DNA of 64,000 nt from Geosiphon pyriformis. Lineage: Eukaryota; Glomeromycota; Glomeromycetes; Archaeosporales; Geosiphonaceae. The notes under the pieces are model-generated. The model saw only the letters and a list, made by a program, of their open reading frames with translations, was not told the origin of the DNA and did not search any database. The DNA lies in contig JAAOMT010000299.1 in assembly GCA_016748015.1 (NCBI GenBank), positions 786,180 through 850,179 of the forward strand, read 5' to 3'. The first letter of the stretch is position 1. Every line of letters starts with the position of its first letter. The position numbers and the translations under genes are program-made. Shown here in pieces: positions 46,158-57,289 of the stretch.

Positions 46158-49146
46158 TGGAGGGTTCCCGATCTGCTTTGCCAAGTGTGCTGGATCCGGG
46201 TAACTATAGTTGATTCGGCGCTTCAATACGGAGAAGTATCACATGTTTGTGTAAGTAAAACGTATAAACAGGGCTGAATTGGGTGGACGCAGATCGCGAC
46301 TGTTCCTTTTTATCACTATCTTTCACTAACTTACGAAAAACATCTAGACATGGACGTGGATGCAAAAGTAATGGAGAAAATGTTCTTTTATTGGAAATAC
46401 GGTAAAGACTATCCCAGCGCAACCTTTGAACAATGTGATGCTGCATACAACGAATACAAAGACTTCTACGCTAAATACCATCAAGACAACCCTGGCGCGA
46501 CCACAAACTGCTATGAGGAATACCTCAAGACAAAGCAAGGTAAGCAATGAATACACGTTTATTGGAGGATAGAGGAGCAACGTGGAGAAGAGTTTGAATA
46601 CTGTTACTGGTTTTGTGCTATATTGCAAGAGAGGCAGTTGGACGTTGTTAGTTGGGGCAGAGCTTATCGTAGCAGAGCTAGGTTTATACGTAAACCCATT
46701 TGAAAGACAAATAAGCAAGATACGATACGTTTGGGGTCGTAGGAGAAGTGGTTGCTGTGCTGTCAATATTCAATAGTGACTGCCAGGCTTCATTATCTGA
46801 AAGCTCTTTGGAATGTTATCAGCTGAGAAAGGAAAGAGTGGGGGCGTGGCAGACGGGCAAAATTGCTTCTCCGAAATGATGCTCACGTAATCTCTTTCTT
46901 ACAGTTACTCCGTCCAAGCGTAAATTTGAGAATGAAATATCCACACAGGCTCATAAGAGACAATTTGAGCGCCCATATAGTGATCCAACCCAAATGCGTC
47001 GCTATTTCATGGATAAGCTTGATGAGATTGTAAGGACATGGGATCCACGTGAACAGTATGCTCCGATGACAGCCATCGTGCAGTCAAGCGGAGTCGGCAA
47101 GTCTCGCATCATACGTGAAGTCGCGCAAGAACGTTACGTGTTTTACTGCTGTCTACGGCCAAGCTTGAGCACTGGATTCCCCCCGCGTTCAGCCATCGCC
47201 GACGAACTCTTAAGTGATGGAGCGCGCAACTGCAAGTTCTATGTTGCATACCTGCTTGCATGCATGCAGGTGTTTGTGGACATAATGCAACCGCAGCTAA
47301 TCTCACCTGCTGCATGGTTCGATTGGCACGTGTTTGGCACGCCGATCAATGAGAATAGCTCAAGTTCACATGACTACTGGATCCGCGTTAGAACATATCT
47401 TCATGAGCATACGGTCCGACTAACAAATGTGGAGCAATTTCCGATGGAGCTGCTTGTGATGGCTAGGAAACTCGCGCGAGTTCTCAAAGCGTCAAAAGAC
47501 CCTGAAGCACGGATTGTGTTTGTTTTTGATGAGGCTCGCAACATCAATACACCGCGTCGCAATGGAGATGTTCACAACCATTTTTATTGGCTGCGTTATG
47601 CATTGCGCATGCTTCCGAGCCACAATAGCGGCGCGAATGGCGAGGACACGTTCACGGCGGCCGTTTTTCTCGACACTTCTTCGCGAGTTGGTGACTTTGT
47701 TCCACCGGCTCTCCAAGATCCATCAGCTCGTATTGCTCAAAATAACTTGGACGTATTTTCACCGTTTTATCTGGTTAGCACCTTTGACAGCCTCGCTGAC
47801 AGAGCTCCTGTAAACTCACTTGCAACTGCCACGAAGGAAGACCGCCTGATTTCTCTCGGTCGTCCTCTCTGGAAAACCATTTATGATTCTGCTACTGCTC
47901 CTCAAGCGGACACAATTGCTCTTGCCGTATATAAGATCATGTGTACAAACGAGGTGCTTACGGCTGATAAACTCACGTTGGAACAAACGCTGGCTATCTT
48001 GTCACCCCGGATTGCATTGGATGTGAATCCATCCCTCCGCATCAACACTGCCCTTATTGCAGATCACATGCGTGTGTGCATCCATATCACGCCTGAACGT
48101 GAGAGCGTACTCAGTGCTGTTCCATCAGAGCCAATTCTGGCTGAAGCATCAGCCCAACTGATGCACCGCCAAGGCTATCTTGAATCCATATTGAGCTTTC
48201 TTGCTGTCTCGCTAAGATACGGCATTGTCGATGCAGGATATCGTGGTGAACTTGTCGCACAGTTACTCGTTCTGCTGGCAATTGATCATGTAAGTACACG
48301 GCGAGGTTCTATGCCGTATTCGCGAGTGGTCACAGTGAGTGCATTCCTATCTGAGCTACTAGGCGTGAATTGCGCCAACCTGGATACCATTATGGACACA
48401 GTAGCTAAGGATCGACTAATGCGTGGAGAGATATTCCTGACGCATTTCGTGCGACCAACCTACAAAAAGCCGAACCGTGCAACATTGTATGAATTCGCGA
48501 TTCGTGGAGCAGGTATCCTTTCCAAGCGCTATAGTGAAGCCGTTGACTTGATCATCCCTGTTGTGCTGCCGCCTGATACTGCAGAGTCCTCATTGACAGT
48601 TCACCCAAATAAAACTATGTATGTATCATCATGTCATGCTATTCATATTGAGTTTTGACCCCTCTTTGATAACTTACCTTATTTTTACACTTCACGTCTT
48701 AAACCTACGCGGTACAAAGCACCATCCCACTCGAACGCATTTCATTCATACTTGTGCAGGTGAAAAATCGCAAGAAACAAAAAATTGGTGAACAATCACG
48801 GTCTCATCTGGCACCCCAGAAACTGGGACTTATAGATAGTTCAACTACTATTCCATATGGTGCATTGTGGATGGAGCTTGGAATATTGCAAAACACAGCC
48901 CAAGAGATGTTAAGTGGCTGTGGTGTACATCATCCAGTAGAAAGAACCCAACTTGGCCTCAAGATCATTGGTCTCAACACAAATGTCTATCCCTGCATTG
49001 CAGATGACAGCTACAACAGGGGAATTGCAAAGCTGCTGGTCAAAATTCTCCAATCATGGCCTGAACCTGCACAACTTGCATCAGGGGATGCCTATGCAAC
49101 AGAGGCAGTGAAGAGTATATTGCGATTGCAATATCTTCAGGATTAA
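46158..49146 (+). CDS. Predicted fungal P-loop NTPase of the Crinkler/QSSGxGKSR type, four exons
   Basis: Proposed exons: 46,158-46,200, 46,348-46,539, 46,905-48,622, 48,760-49,146, giving 779 codons in one frame. Exon 1 starts at the ATG after the TATA box. Exon 2 alone has a start at 46,350, so a shorter product is possible. Motifs: Walker A variant QSSGVGKSR (Lys about residue 144, lacking the usual first Gly), Walker B RIVFVFDEA (Asp about 287, Glu 288), a sensor-like VFLDTSSRVGDF (about 332-343), and RGEIFLTHFVRP toward the C-terminus. Large families with this QSSGxGKSR/FDEA/T-S-S pattern occur in mycorrhizal and basidiomycete fungi, some linked to Crinkler effectors. No signal peptide is visible at the predicted start. 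Unlike its surroundings it is GC-rich, CpG-containing and free of internal stops, so it is probably functional. Function is not established; an ATPase with an effector or genome-conflict role is inference. Confidence 0.75.
46201..46347 (+). other. Intron 1 of the NTPase gene
   Basis: GTAACT...CATCTAG, 147 bp, phase 1. It joins exon 1 (ending VLDP) to MDVDAKVMEKMF. A CTAAC branch-like motif lies at 46,326-46,330, about 18 bases before the acceptor. Confidence 0.6.
46540..46904 (+). other. Intron 2 of the NTPase gene
   Basis: GTAAGC...TTTCTTACAG, 365 bp, phase 1, with strong consensus at both ends. Splicing links YEEYLKTKQ to VTPSKRKFENEI and on to the main ORF in frame. Confidence 0.75.
48623..48759 (+). 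other. Intron 3 of the NTPase gene (donor uncertain)
   Basis: The acceptor CTTGTGCAG at 48,751-48,759 is strong. The better donor GTATGT at 48,619 would leave the frame wrong and hit TGA at once. The weaker GTATCA donor at 48,623 keeps frame. An alternative is donor 48,619 with acceptor AAAG at 48,719, which is also in frame and adds 12 residues. Confidence 0.5.
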
Positions 49147-49933
49147 CTCTTGCCATAAGAGTGTTCTAATTTGATTCTCGATTTTGGATAGTTATAATCT
49201 TCCGTATTTATCATCCAAACATATACAAAACTGGGCAATGTTGCATTTAATGCTGTCATCAAAGCTTTCAAAATGCTTGCCCATGTACACTATAATGGTA
49301 AGAAGCAAAAAAAGATTATATTTTCCATTATTTTAAAAGTAGTCTTAGCAACAAAATTAAAATTAATCCTATAATTACAAATACTTTCTTGTCTTAATTT
49401 TGCACAAAAAAAAATCATAAAAAATATGCCAAAAAAAAAGATGATAAAATTTCACCTTAATTTAGCTTATTATAAACACAGTATTTATTTATTAGACCAA
49501 AATTAGTTATAATTCAGTTAATACAATTGTTGTAAATATTACTAAAGAATTTGACAAATTTGTTACATATTTTAATTTTATTTAAACTATATTTCAAATG
49601 TTTTCAACTTACAAAATTATATGTTTTGTGCATATTTTACAAAACCAGCCAAAATTTATGATTTTTTTAAAACATTTTTATTATTGATCCAATTATAAAT
49701 ATGAGAAATTGTGTTGTTATATTTTTTAAAACTGAAAAATTATTATTACAAAGAATATTAAACTTATTGTATACCAAAAAAATTTTGTCAGACAAAATCT
49801 TGAAAAAAACTTTTTAAATTGTTTTAATTAAGACAATAAGCTATGTATTTATCAAAATGTTTTTTTATTTATATGGTTTGAAAATTATTAAAACTTATAC
49901 TTTTTTTCAAAATTAAAAAACAAATTTATGTAC
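49147..49933. other. 3' flank of the NTPase gene, return to AT-rich DNA
   Basis: Only a 60-codon open stretch at about 49,193-49,371 (VFIIQTYTKLGNVAFNAVIK, then FKMLAHVHYNGK) stands out. It could be a remnant exon. Beyond that I see AT-rich DNA with no gene. Composition shifts back to the AT-rich background by about 49,290. Confidence 0.4.
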
Positions 49934-50683
49934 TGTTATTTATAAAAAAAAATACAAAAAAGAAATAAGAAAAACAAATTATAAGAATAAGCCAATAGAA
50001 AAATAATACTTAATATTTTCAGAAATGTGTATATTTACAAAAAATGAGCACATTGTTAAGAAATCACAACAAATTTTTAGAAAGTATATATTTATAAAAA
50101 ATTATGGCATATTGTTTAAGAATAAACACAGTTCTAAAAAGTAGTATAGAAAAAAATAAAAATATATAAGATCTTATATAACAAAAATCATGTATATATA
50201 ACAATAATATCAAAAATGAAAAAAAACATTTAAACAAATTTTTAGTTAGTTAACAATAAATATTTATAATATAAACTTTCTTTCAAAAGATAATTTTTTA
50301 TATCTTAAAGTGAAATTATTTAATTTATGTTATTTTTTTTATTGAATTAACATTATTATTTTTTAATTTCATTAGCAATTTATGTTAATAGTATTTGTTA
50401 CTTAACTATATTAAACCAATAGCTTTTGATTATAATTATTAATAAAATACTAATTTCTTATTTCTTTTTTATTTTATTTTATTTTGTTTTGTATTATATA
50501 TTAATTAATTAAAAAATTAAGTATTAAGATATTAATATCAAAGATAGTTTGATAAAAAATTCATAAAACAAAAGTAAAAACTTAAAAATAGCTTCCTAAA
50601 AGAGCACAATTGTTAGATTAAATTAATCTTTACACTAAAAAAAATTTAGGAAAAACAATTACTAAATAAATTTTTGTTTATTA
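49934..50683 (+). repeat. Decayed main-family LTR, truncated by element T
   Basis: Starts TGTTATTTATAAAAA and follows the N-type LTR in plus orientation: GCCAATAGAAAA-like segment (49,991-50,002), a degenerate ACATTGCT-type array (50,045-50,120), TATA-like site (50,160-50,175), AATAGCTTTTGATTATAA (50,421-50,438), T-rich tract (50,460-50,495). About the last 150 bases are missing at the join with the T LTR. Confidence 0.65.
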
Positions 50684-51388
50684 TATTATAATAGTTAAAA
50701 TCTATAGTTTTTATTAATTATTATATGTATTAGCCACTAATATCACATAATTAGCCATCTTATTTTTAAATAATAATTATTGATTTAATTATTGATCTAA
50801 TTAATAATCTAATTATTAATTTAATTATTGATTTGATTATTGACTTGATCATTGACTATTTTTAATAGTTATATAAGTAATGAGTCTTTTAGCTATAGAA
50901 AAACATGTACAAATCAAAAAAATCAAAAAAATAAAATAATAATTTTATCTTAATTCTTTTTTTATTACTAATTTTCTATTTTTTATCTTTAAGTATTTAA
51001 ATATCTTAAGATAAAAGATTATTTGTTGGCATTTACATATCTTTTTCCTGACTTATATAATTGTTGTATTTGAAGATTATTAAATAAAATATGACTAAAA
51101 AGCACATTTAATATCTAATATTGAATTCTAAAAGTATTAACATAAGACATAGAATTATATCAGTATGTTATTATTTATTGACAGTATAAACTATTTCTCT
51201 ACTTTTAGATTCTTTGGTTACCCTTTGAAAAAAATAGCAACTAAAATATTTTATAAGACTGATCTTGCATATTGAATCCTTATTTATTCAATTTACTCTT
51301 TAAAGTTAAATTTCCTTTAATCTATTTTATTACTATACAATTCTGTTTTTCTTTGTTATTTGTTAGCTTTTTATTTTAACTTGTAATA
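50684..51388 (+). repeat. 5' LTR of element T
   Basis: About 705 bp; matches the reverse complement of 38,741-39,380. It is longer because of an expanded imperfect repeat of attgattta-type units at 50,767-50,860. Ends cttgtaata, followed at once by a primer-binding-site-like sequence. Confidence 0.75.
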
Positions 51389-51412
51389 TAAAAGTGGTGC
51401 TTTCTGTGAGGT
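51389..51412 (+). promoter_or_regulatory. Primer-binding site of element T
   Basis: GTGGTGCTTTCTGTGAG at 51,394-51,410, nearly the same as the main family's TTTGGTGCTTTCTGTAAG. Family T thus probably uses the same primer despite a different LTR. Confidence 0.55.
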
Positions 51413-51906
51413 TGTTAAATATCCACTTGTTTTCTATTGTATAGGTAATTATTTATATTTGTTATAACAATTAGAAGAATTTTTTGCAGCATACAACAAA
51501 AATAACTTAGATTTTATTGAACTCAATTCTCTATTCTTTTGCTTGATTTGCTTTTTTGTTAAAAAACAATTCAGTAAACAATTTTAAAATTTTTGAAACT
51601 GGTTTCTAAATGAACATTTAGTTGAAACTTATATAGTTTATACAATTTATTTTTTTGATCAAGCTTACTTTAAAGAAGTCTTTAAAGAAAGAAATAACAA
51701 TATTAATTAACTCTTATACTCAACAATCTTTGAACAACAACTTTCTGATTTTGAATATCTGAATCACCAAATTCACATTTGGATTGCTGCTTATTAATTA
51801 GCTAAAACTCTTTTTGAAACAAAAAAAAAGTTATCAAACTGCTTTTATTTTTGATTTTTTTTAAGTAAATTAAACTCTTTTATTCAAACAACTATTTTTG
51901 AACCAA
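51413..51906. other. Leader of element T
   Basis: AT-rich, no open frame of note. Lies between primer-binding site and gag; probably leader plus a decayed gag start. Confidence 0.35.
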
Positions 51907-52960
51907 TGACTGCTGATTTCATGCAAGCAAACATCTTAGTTATCTTTCAAGATATACAAACTGCTTTAGGACAAAGAAACAACATCCCATTACTATTATT
52001 TAAAGACAATATCTAAAATCTAATTAAATAATTAGATGACTTTAAAAGAGCAATTACAGCCAATCAATATAATATTAATTACAAGTTTTAAATTATTGGT
52101 AAATATTTTCAAGACTCTTTTGCTATCTGGTTTTCACAAAAAACCAATACCAATATTCAGCAAAAAATTATTAAATAAATACTAACAAATATTGAGAAAG
52201 ACAATATTTTTTTTACTATATATTTTGAAAACAGATTTAAACTCCAATCTTAATATTCAAATGATGTATGAAACTAGAAAAAAGAATCCAAGATTTAGGA
52301 AAAGTAGTAATTGAATATGCCAAAGCAATAAGAAAGCTTATCAAATAAGTAAATTCTAAAAAAAATTAGACAGAAGAGCAAAAGATTTACTTCTTTACAA
52401 AAAAATAGAGAACTAATTTATCTTATACTTTTTGGTTTTTTTTAGCTCTGAAAGACAATCTTATCATAAACATGGCCATTGAATTTGCCCAAAAAATTAA
52501 AAATAATCAAAGAATGTATTTGGAATCTACACTATCAGTTTTTGTTCTTATTTCTATTTTGGTTTCTGTTTTTCAAATAGCTATTACTTTCTTTGCTGCT
52601 TAAACTTAAGACCCAAATAAACAATTAATAGACAAATTTACAGCCAATCTTACACAATTATTAGAACCATTAGCCCAAGCTGTTAGAGAAATTCAACAAT
52701 CTCAAAGACCTAGATTTGAATCCTGTTTTAACTACTTTTAGCAGTCTTCTTACCAAAGACAACAAAATTATGATCTTTCTGTGTTCTATTATTGTGAATT
52801 GACTGAATATTTTTTAAGAAATTACAACAAATCTCCTTTATTTTTACTAGCTTCTAGAAATAATAATAATCAAAACAACAGACCTAATAACAATAATGTT
52901 TCTAATTAAAGATTTAATCATACTAACATCAATTTTTTTAGAGAAAATCTCTTAATTGAA
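51907..52960 (+). pseudogene. Gag of element T (decayed)
   Basis: A Retrotrans_gag-type capsid region: MTADFMQANILVIFQDIQTA, LDDFKRAITANQYNINYKF, YFQDSFAIWFSQKT, then IFFTIYFENRF and after a frame change LEKRIQDLGKVVIEYAKAI. The knuckle at about 52,785-52,830 reads FYYCELTEYFLRNY, with three of its four CCHC ligands lost. Pattern and order fit gag of a Gypsy subfamily common in Glomeromycotina. Stops are frequent. Confidence 0.7.
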
Positions 52961-53098
52961 GTTACTGTTTATTAGTCTTTAAATTGGTAAATGCATCTTC
53001 AAAAAGTAAAAGTGCAAGCCAATTAGAAAAAAACCCTTTTTATGCTTTTAATTTAACTAATGATAATTATAACATAGATAAATTAACCATTAACTTTT

Positions 53099-53398
53099 TT
53101 GAAACTACAAAAAAAAAAGAAAACCAAAGTTGATTTTATTATAGAATCCAATAATGTTTCTATATTAACTGTTAATAACAATAAGCCACCAAAGACCAAA
53201 GTTTTTAAGAATCCTCCAAAGTTAGAACTTCCAAAAATTGTACAAAAATCTGAATTCTATTGTGTTATTAAAGATTTCATAAAAACTTTAGCACATATTA
53301 TTTTTGGCCAACTAATAACTCATTCACAGTTCAGAAAAAATCTTTGCAAATTCTTGATTTTAAAAAAAAAGACACCAAAAACTAATAAACACTTTTAA
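53099..53398 (+). pseudogene. Gag/protease spacer of element T
   Basis: Open for 99 codons. Contains SEFYCVIKDFIKTLAHIIFG followed by QLITHSQFRKNL, a helical segment often found just upstream of protease in fungal Gypsy elements. Lys-rich at both ends. No catalytic motif. Confidence 0.6.
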
Positions 53399-53959
53399 CA
53401 AGCTGAACTTACTGATAATAGCAATATTAATTTTCTAATTTGCAAAGCTTAAGTGACTGGTATTACTAGAAGATTTTCACATTTTTCAATGCAAAAATTA
53501 CAACACATACAATAGAAATTAACATCAAAATCATGTGAAAAAGACCTATATCATTATACTTAATTAACAAAATCAGCTAACAATCTAAAAATAAATGATC
53601 AGTAATCAATCTAATTACAACAAAAAAATATAACACAATTCAACAGTTTAATTAAGTTAGATACAAAAAAATCTTGGCAAACTAAGAAACACCAATGGAA
53701 ATAAATGATTAAGACATGTAATCAGATAACAACAGACTTTATTATGCTCTAAAATTCTTATATGCTCTTATTAAAACAATCTAATATTTCAGATTCATGA
53801 TTAATGGTTAAAAGTAGTTATCAAAAAATGTAATTAATTGATCTACTTCTGATTATATTGATTATAATCACAATTGGTATCATTGATTTACAATTAATGT
53901 TCTAAATCTAGCCATTTAAATTTGATCATCTAAAAATCACCAGCTCTAAAAAAAATAAC
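53399..53959. other. Unassigned decayed sequence in element T
   Basis: Between the spacer and a candidate insertion. Short coding-like stretches with many stops; I cannot assign a domain. Confidence 0.3.
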
Positions 53960-54830
53960 ATGTTAAGTAAGTTTATCATAAATTGATTGAATTAAAATAT
54001 ATAAATAATTGATGTATCTTAAATAGTTCTAATATAGTATATAGATCAAATATAATTTAGCTATATATATAGCTTTTTTGTTAACTCAAGAAAGTATCAG
54101 TTTAATACTAAGCCAACTCTTTGCTATAGTTTTATAGTAAGCAGTTAGTTTTTTCCTCTATTTCTTACTCTCACTTTCTCTTTTTTTATGCTCTAAATAC
54201 TTGTTATCACAATCTCAAGTATGCCTTCTCATATTCCTTATCACCATTTGAAATCACATTGTTTATAATCTTTTATTTACTTGTTATCACCATTTCAAGT
54301 TGTTCTATTACTTCTGATCTTTCAAATCATGTGTTATTACTATTTGATATTAAGTTTTGTTTCAATGAACAAATTGTTAAATATAAAAATAAGTAATAAA
54401 GTATTATATTATTAAAGAGTGTTCTTAACAATAAAAGTTTAAGCAAAATCTATTTCAATTATATTTGACTTTCATAATCTTTTTTATAATTTCTATAACT
54501 TTGTTTTTAAAGTAAACATTTAAACATCACATTCTTTTAACAACTAATTGAAAGAATTCTGGTTACATATTTCTTTGAATAATTGGTTTTATTTCTGTTG
54601 TTGGTTGCGCTTCTGATACATATAAAGAGATATGACATTTCTTTCCCCTTTCAAATACTTAAGACTGGTTCTTGCCCAAAAACAAATAATAATGACAATA
54701 TTTTCTTTCACTTTTAATAATCTTATCTTGTATCTCTTTTTGTTCTTCTATCTACTGAAATAGTCTATACACCCATAATATGCTATAGTCAGTAGCATAA
54801 TTATGATAATGTGTGTTACCAGTTGAGTTA
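53960..54830. repeat. Candidate solo LTR or non-autonomous insertion in element T
   Basis: Starts TGTTAAGTAAGTTTATC. Separates the gag/protease spacer from protease and has no coding capacity. Contains three to four copies of a TATCACcATTTcAAg-type motif (54,205-54,345) and a GCGC-like gttgcgcttctg at 54,604. The right boundary and target duplication could not be fixed. Confidence 0.4.
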
Positions 54831-54834
54831 AAAA

Positions 54835-55320
54835 ATGTTTCCAAATATTGACAAAAAACCACTGATAATATTGGTTACTTCATTGACTTAATTTTGAACA
54901 GTAAATTATCTGTTAATATTATTGTCAAACACTTTTTAAAAGTTATTGGCAGAAAGATTAATGAACTTTCTACTTAATCAATAACCAATATATACAATAA
55001 TAAAAAGAAAGATTTGAGTATTGTCAAAGCTGTTTCTGTTTACATTAATGATATTAGCATTGAAACAGACATAAAAGTTTCTGAAATTAAAAAATACATT
55101 ATTATTGTTAGCAATCAATAGCTTAAGAAAGCAAAAGCTTTACTAAATTATAAACTTTGTAAGCTAATTATTAAATATAGTAAAAAATTTATTGTGATTA
55201 AGTATTACTATTAAACAACTTTTTTAGTCTTCAAGCAGAACCAAAAAAAACAATTAGATAAACCAGATAATAAAGAGAGCAATAAAGAAAAAAAACAAAA
55301 AAAACTACTAAACTTACTTA
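54835..55320 (+). pseudogene. Protease region of element T (catalytic triad lost)
   Basis: ILNSKLSVNIIVKHFLKVIG at 54,891-54,950: the D-S-G triad has become N-S-K by G-to-A changes. Then GRKINELST, DLSIVKAVSVYINDISIET and LKKAKALLNYKLCKLII. This is the usual fungal Gypsy protease layout with the conserved LL-DY-like strand. Dead copy. A Lys-rich tail extends to about 55,320. Confidence 0.65.
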
Positions 55321-55929
55321 TATTATCTTCATTAGTAATACCAAGCCACTAAATAATATTAAAGCAAACAAAAAAAGAATTATTATAAATGACAAAATAA
55401 TCTACTGACTTTATTATAACATACTTAGAAGAATCTTTGACCAAAAACCAAATACAGCTATTGGTAGTATGGCTCTTGTGTCTAATTTTGGTACAATAAA
55501 CTATTGTATTCTCTTAGTAATAAATACAAGTTTTGTTTAATTTATTACAAAGATTGAAAACCAATTAGCTTAATACCCAGAAAAAAAATAAAAAAAGTAC
55601 AAAAATTCTTTGAAAATAAACCACCAGAAATTCAATTAATAATAATGAAACAAAAAAAACTCTCCTTAGAAAAAAAATAAACATTGAAAATCTGTTAGCT
55701 AGAAACAGTCTAGTTATCTTAAAAGAAGATGATACTCTTAGATATATTTATGTAATACAACATACTATTACCACCAAAAAAATTCATTTTATCTATTTGA
55801 AGCCTTATTAATCCAATCAATACAATAATAAATTCATCAAAAAAAAAAATAAACTGGATGAAAAATTTTGAATTCATATAAAAAACCAAAAGCAAATAGG
55901 CATTTTCAGTTATAATAATATCCAAGAAA
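55321..55929. pseudogene. Decayed protease-RT connecting region of element T
   Basis: Plus-strand coding-like sequence with many stops. The end (55,800-55,930) leads into reverse transcriptase fingers. No separate domain recognised; a dUTPase-like domain was not seen here. Confidence 0.35.
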
Positions 55930-56680
55930 AATAGAATCTTATACTTCTGTATTAATTATTGACAATTAAATGTTATTACTGAAAAGACATATACTTATTT
56001 CTTAAGATTAATGCAATGCTAAACCAATTTAATAGTGCTGCTTTTTTTTCAACTATTAACTTAACTGCTGGATTCTGGCAAATAAAAATAAATCCAAAAA
56101 GCAGAAAAAAAACTGCTTTTATTATTAAGTATAACACCTATAAATTCACAATTATGCTTTTTGGTCTTACTAATATTTCTTTTACTTTTCAATACTTAAT
56201 GAACAAAGTATTCAAATCAGTTAAGGAAAACTTTATTTTAGTTTATTTAAATAACATAATAGTATACTTAAAAACCTAAGATAAACATTTTAAACATTTA
56301 CAAAAAGTTTTTGATTTCTTTAGAAATACTGGTTTTAAGATCAATCCAATTAAAATTTTTTTTGGATAACAATCTACACAGTTTTTTGGTCATTTTATTA
56401 TAAAAGATGAAATTTTTTTTGACCCAGCCAAGGTTGAAAAAGTTCAGAATATTAAACAATTAATAAATGTTTATAAACTATGCTTTTTTCTTGGTTTGGT
56501 CTTCTATTATTAAAAATTTCTCAAGGATTTTTCCAAAATTGCCTTTTTTTTTAATTAATTACTCAGAAAAATGTTAATTACTACTGAGATATATATTAAC
56601 AAAAAGTCTTTAAAACTTTAAAAGAAAAATTGATTATAGAATCTATACTTATATAACTTAATCTAGATTAACTTTTTATT
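55930..56680 (+). pseudogene. Reverse transcriptase of element T (decayed)
   Basis: 56,016-56,279 is open: FFSTINLTAGFWQIKI (motif A with Asp changed to Asn), KTAFIIKYNTYKFTIM, LFGLTNISFTFQYLMN (motif B), and VYLNNIIVYLKT (motif C, YLDD changed to YLNN). Then FKHLQKVFDFFRNTG-like sequence and FLGLVFYY. All three catalytic Asp are lost by G-to-A. A distinct subfamily from A/M/N/Q. Confidence 0.8.
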
Positions 56681-57289
56681 CTTTATATTAATGTATCTGG
56701 CTATAACTTGGTGCTGTTTTTTCACAAAAAAATAAAGAAGGCAAGAAACATGCTATAGTATATATTGGTAGAACACTTTTACTAACAAAACAGAACTATT
56801 TAGTTACTGAACAGAAATACTTAATAGTAGTTTGGACTACTAATTACTGAAATAAATATCTTTTTAGTGTAAAATTTTTAATGATAACAGATTATTAAGT
56901 TTTGGTTTGACTGCACAACAAAAAAAAACTGAAATACAAATGAATAACTTACTGAATATTTTACTTGGATGAATTTAACTATAATATTCAACACTATAAA
57001 AAAGCAAATTATCAAAACACTAATGCTTTTTTCAGACTTACTATCCAGTAATAGTACAATTTTCACAAACCAAACCAATTTAAATAATAGTAACTCTCTC
57101 TTAAACAAACATAATAATAGACTTAAATAACTATTTTGCATTAATAAAATTTTTGGATAAAGAACAATATCCACCAGACTATACTTAATAGCAAAAAAAT
57201 TTGTATAAACAATTAAATTTCTATTTGATCTATTAGAACTAATTTTATAAAAAAAATAAAAAAGATCCTAACTACTTCTAAAGAATTAT
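56681..57289 (+). pseudogene. RNase H region of element T (decayed)
   Basis: YINVSGYNL at about 56,688-56,714 corresponds to the DASGxGLG start, with the catalytic residue replaced. IVYIGRTLL and QNYLVTEQKYLIVVWTTNY follow after a frame change. Beyond 56,900 the region is poorly preserved. Confidence 0.6.

Noticed and set aside
46344-46766. Minus-strand 140-codon open frame over exon 2 and intron 2
   Set aside because: Antisense to the spliced gene; no domain or start context. Long openings are expected in the GC-richer island.
46582-46776. Open frame inside intron 2 of the NTPase gene
   Set aside because: Flanked by strong donor and acceptor sites whose removal joins two matching frames. 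No recognisable motif.
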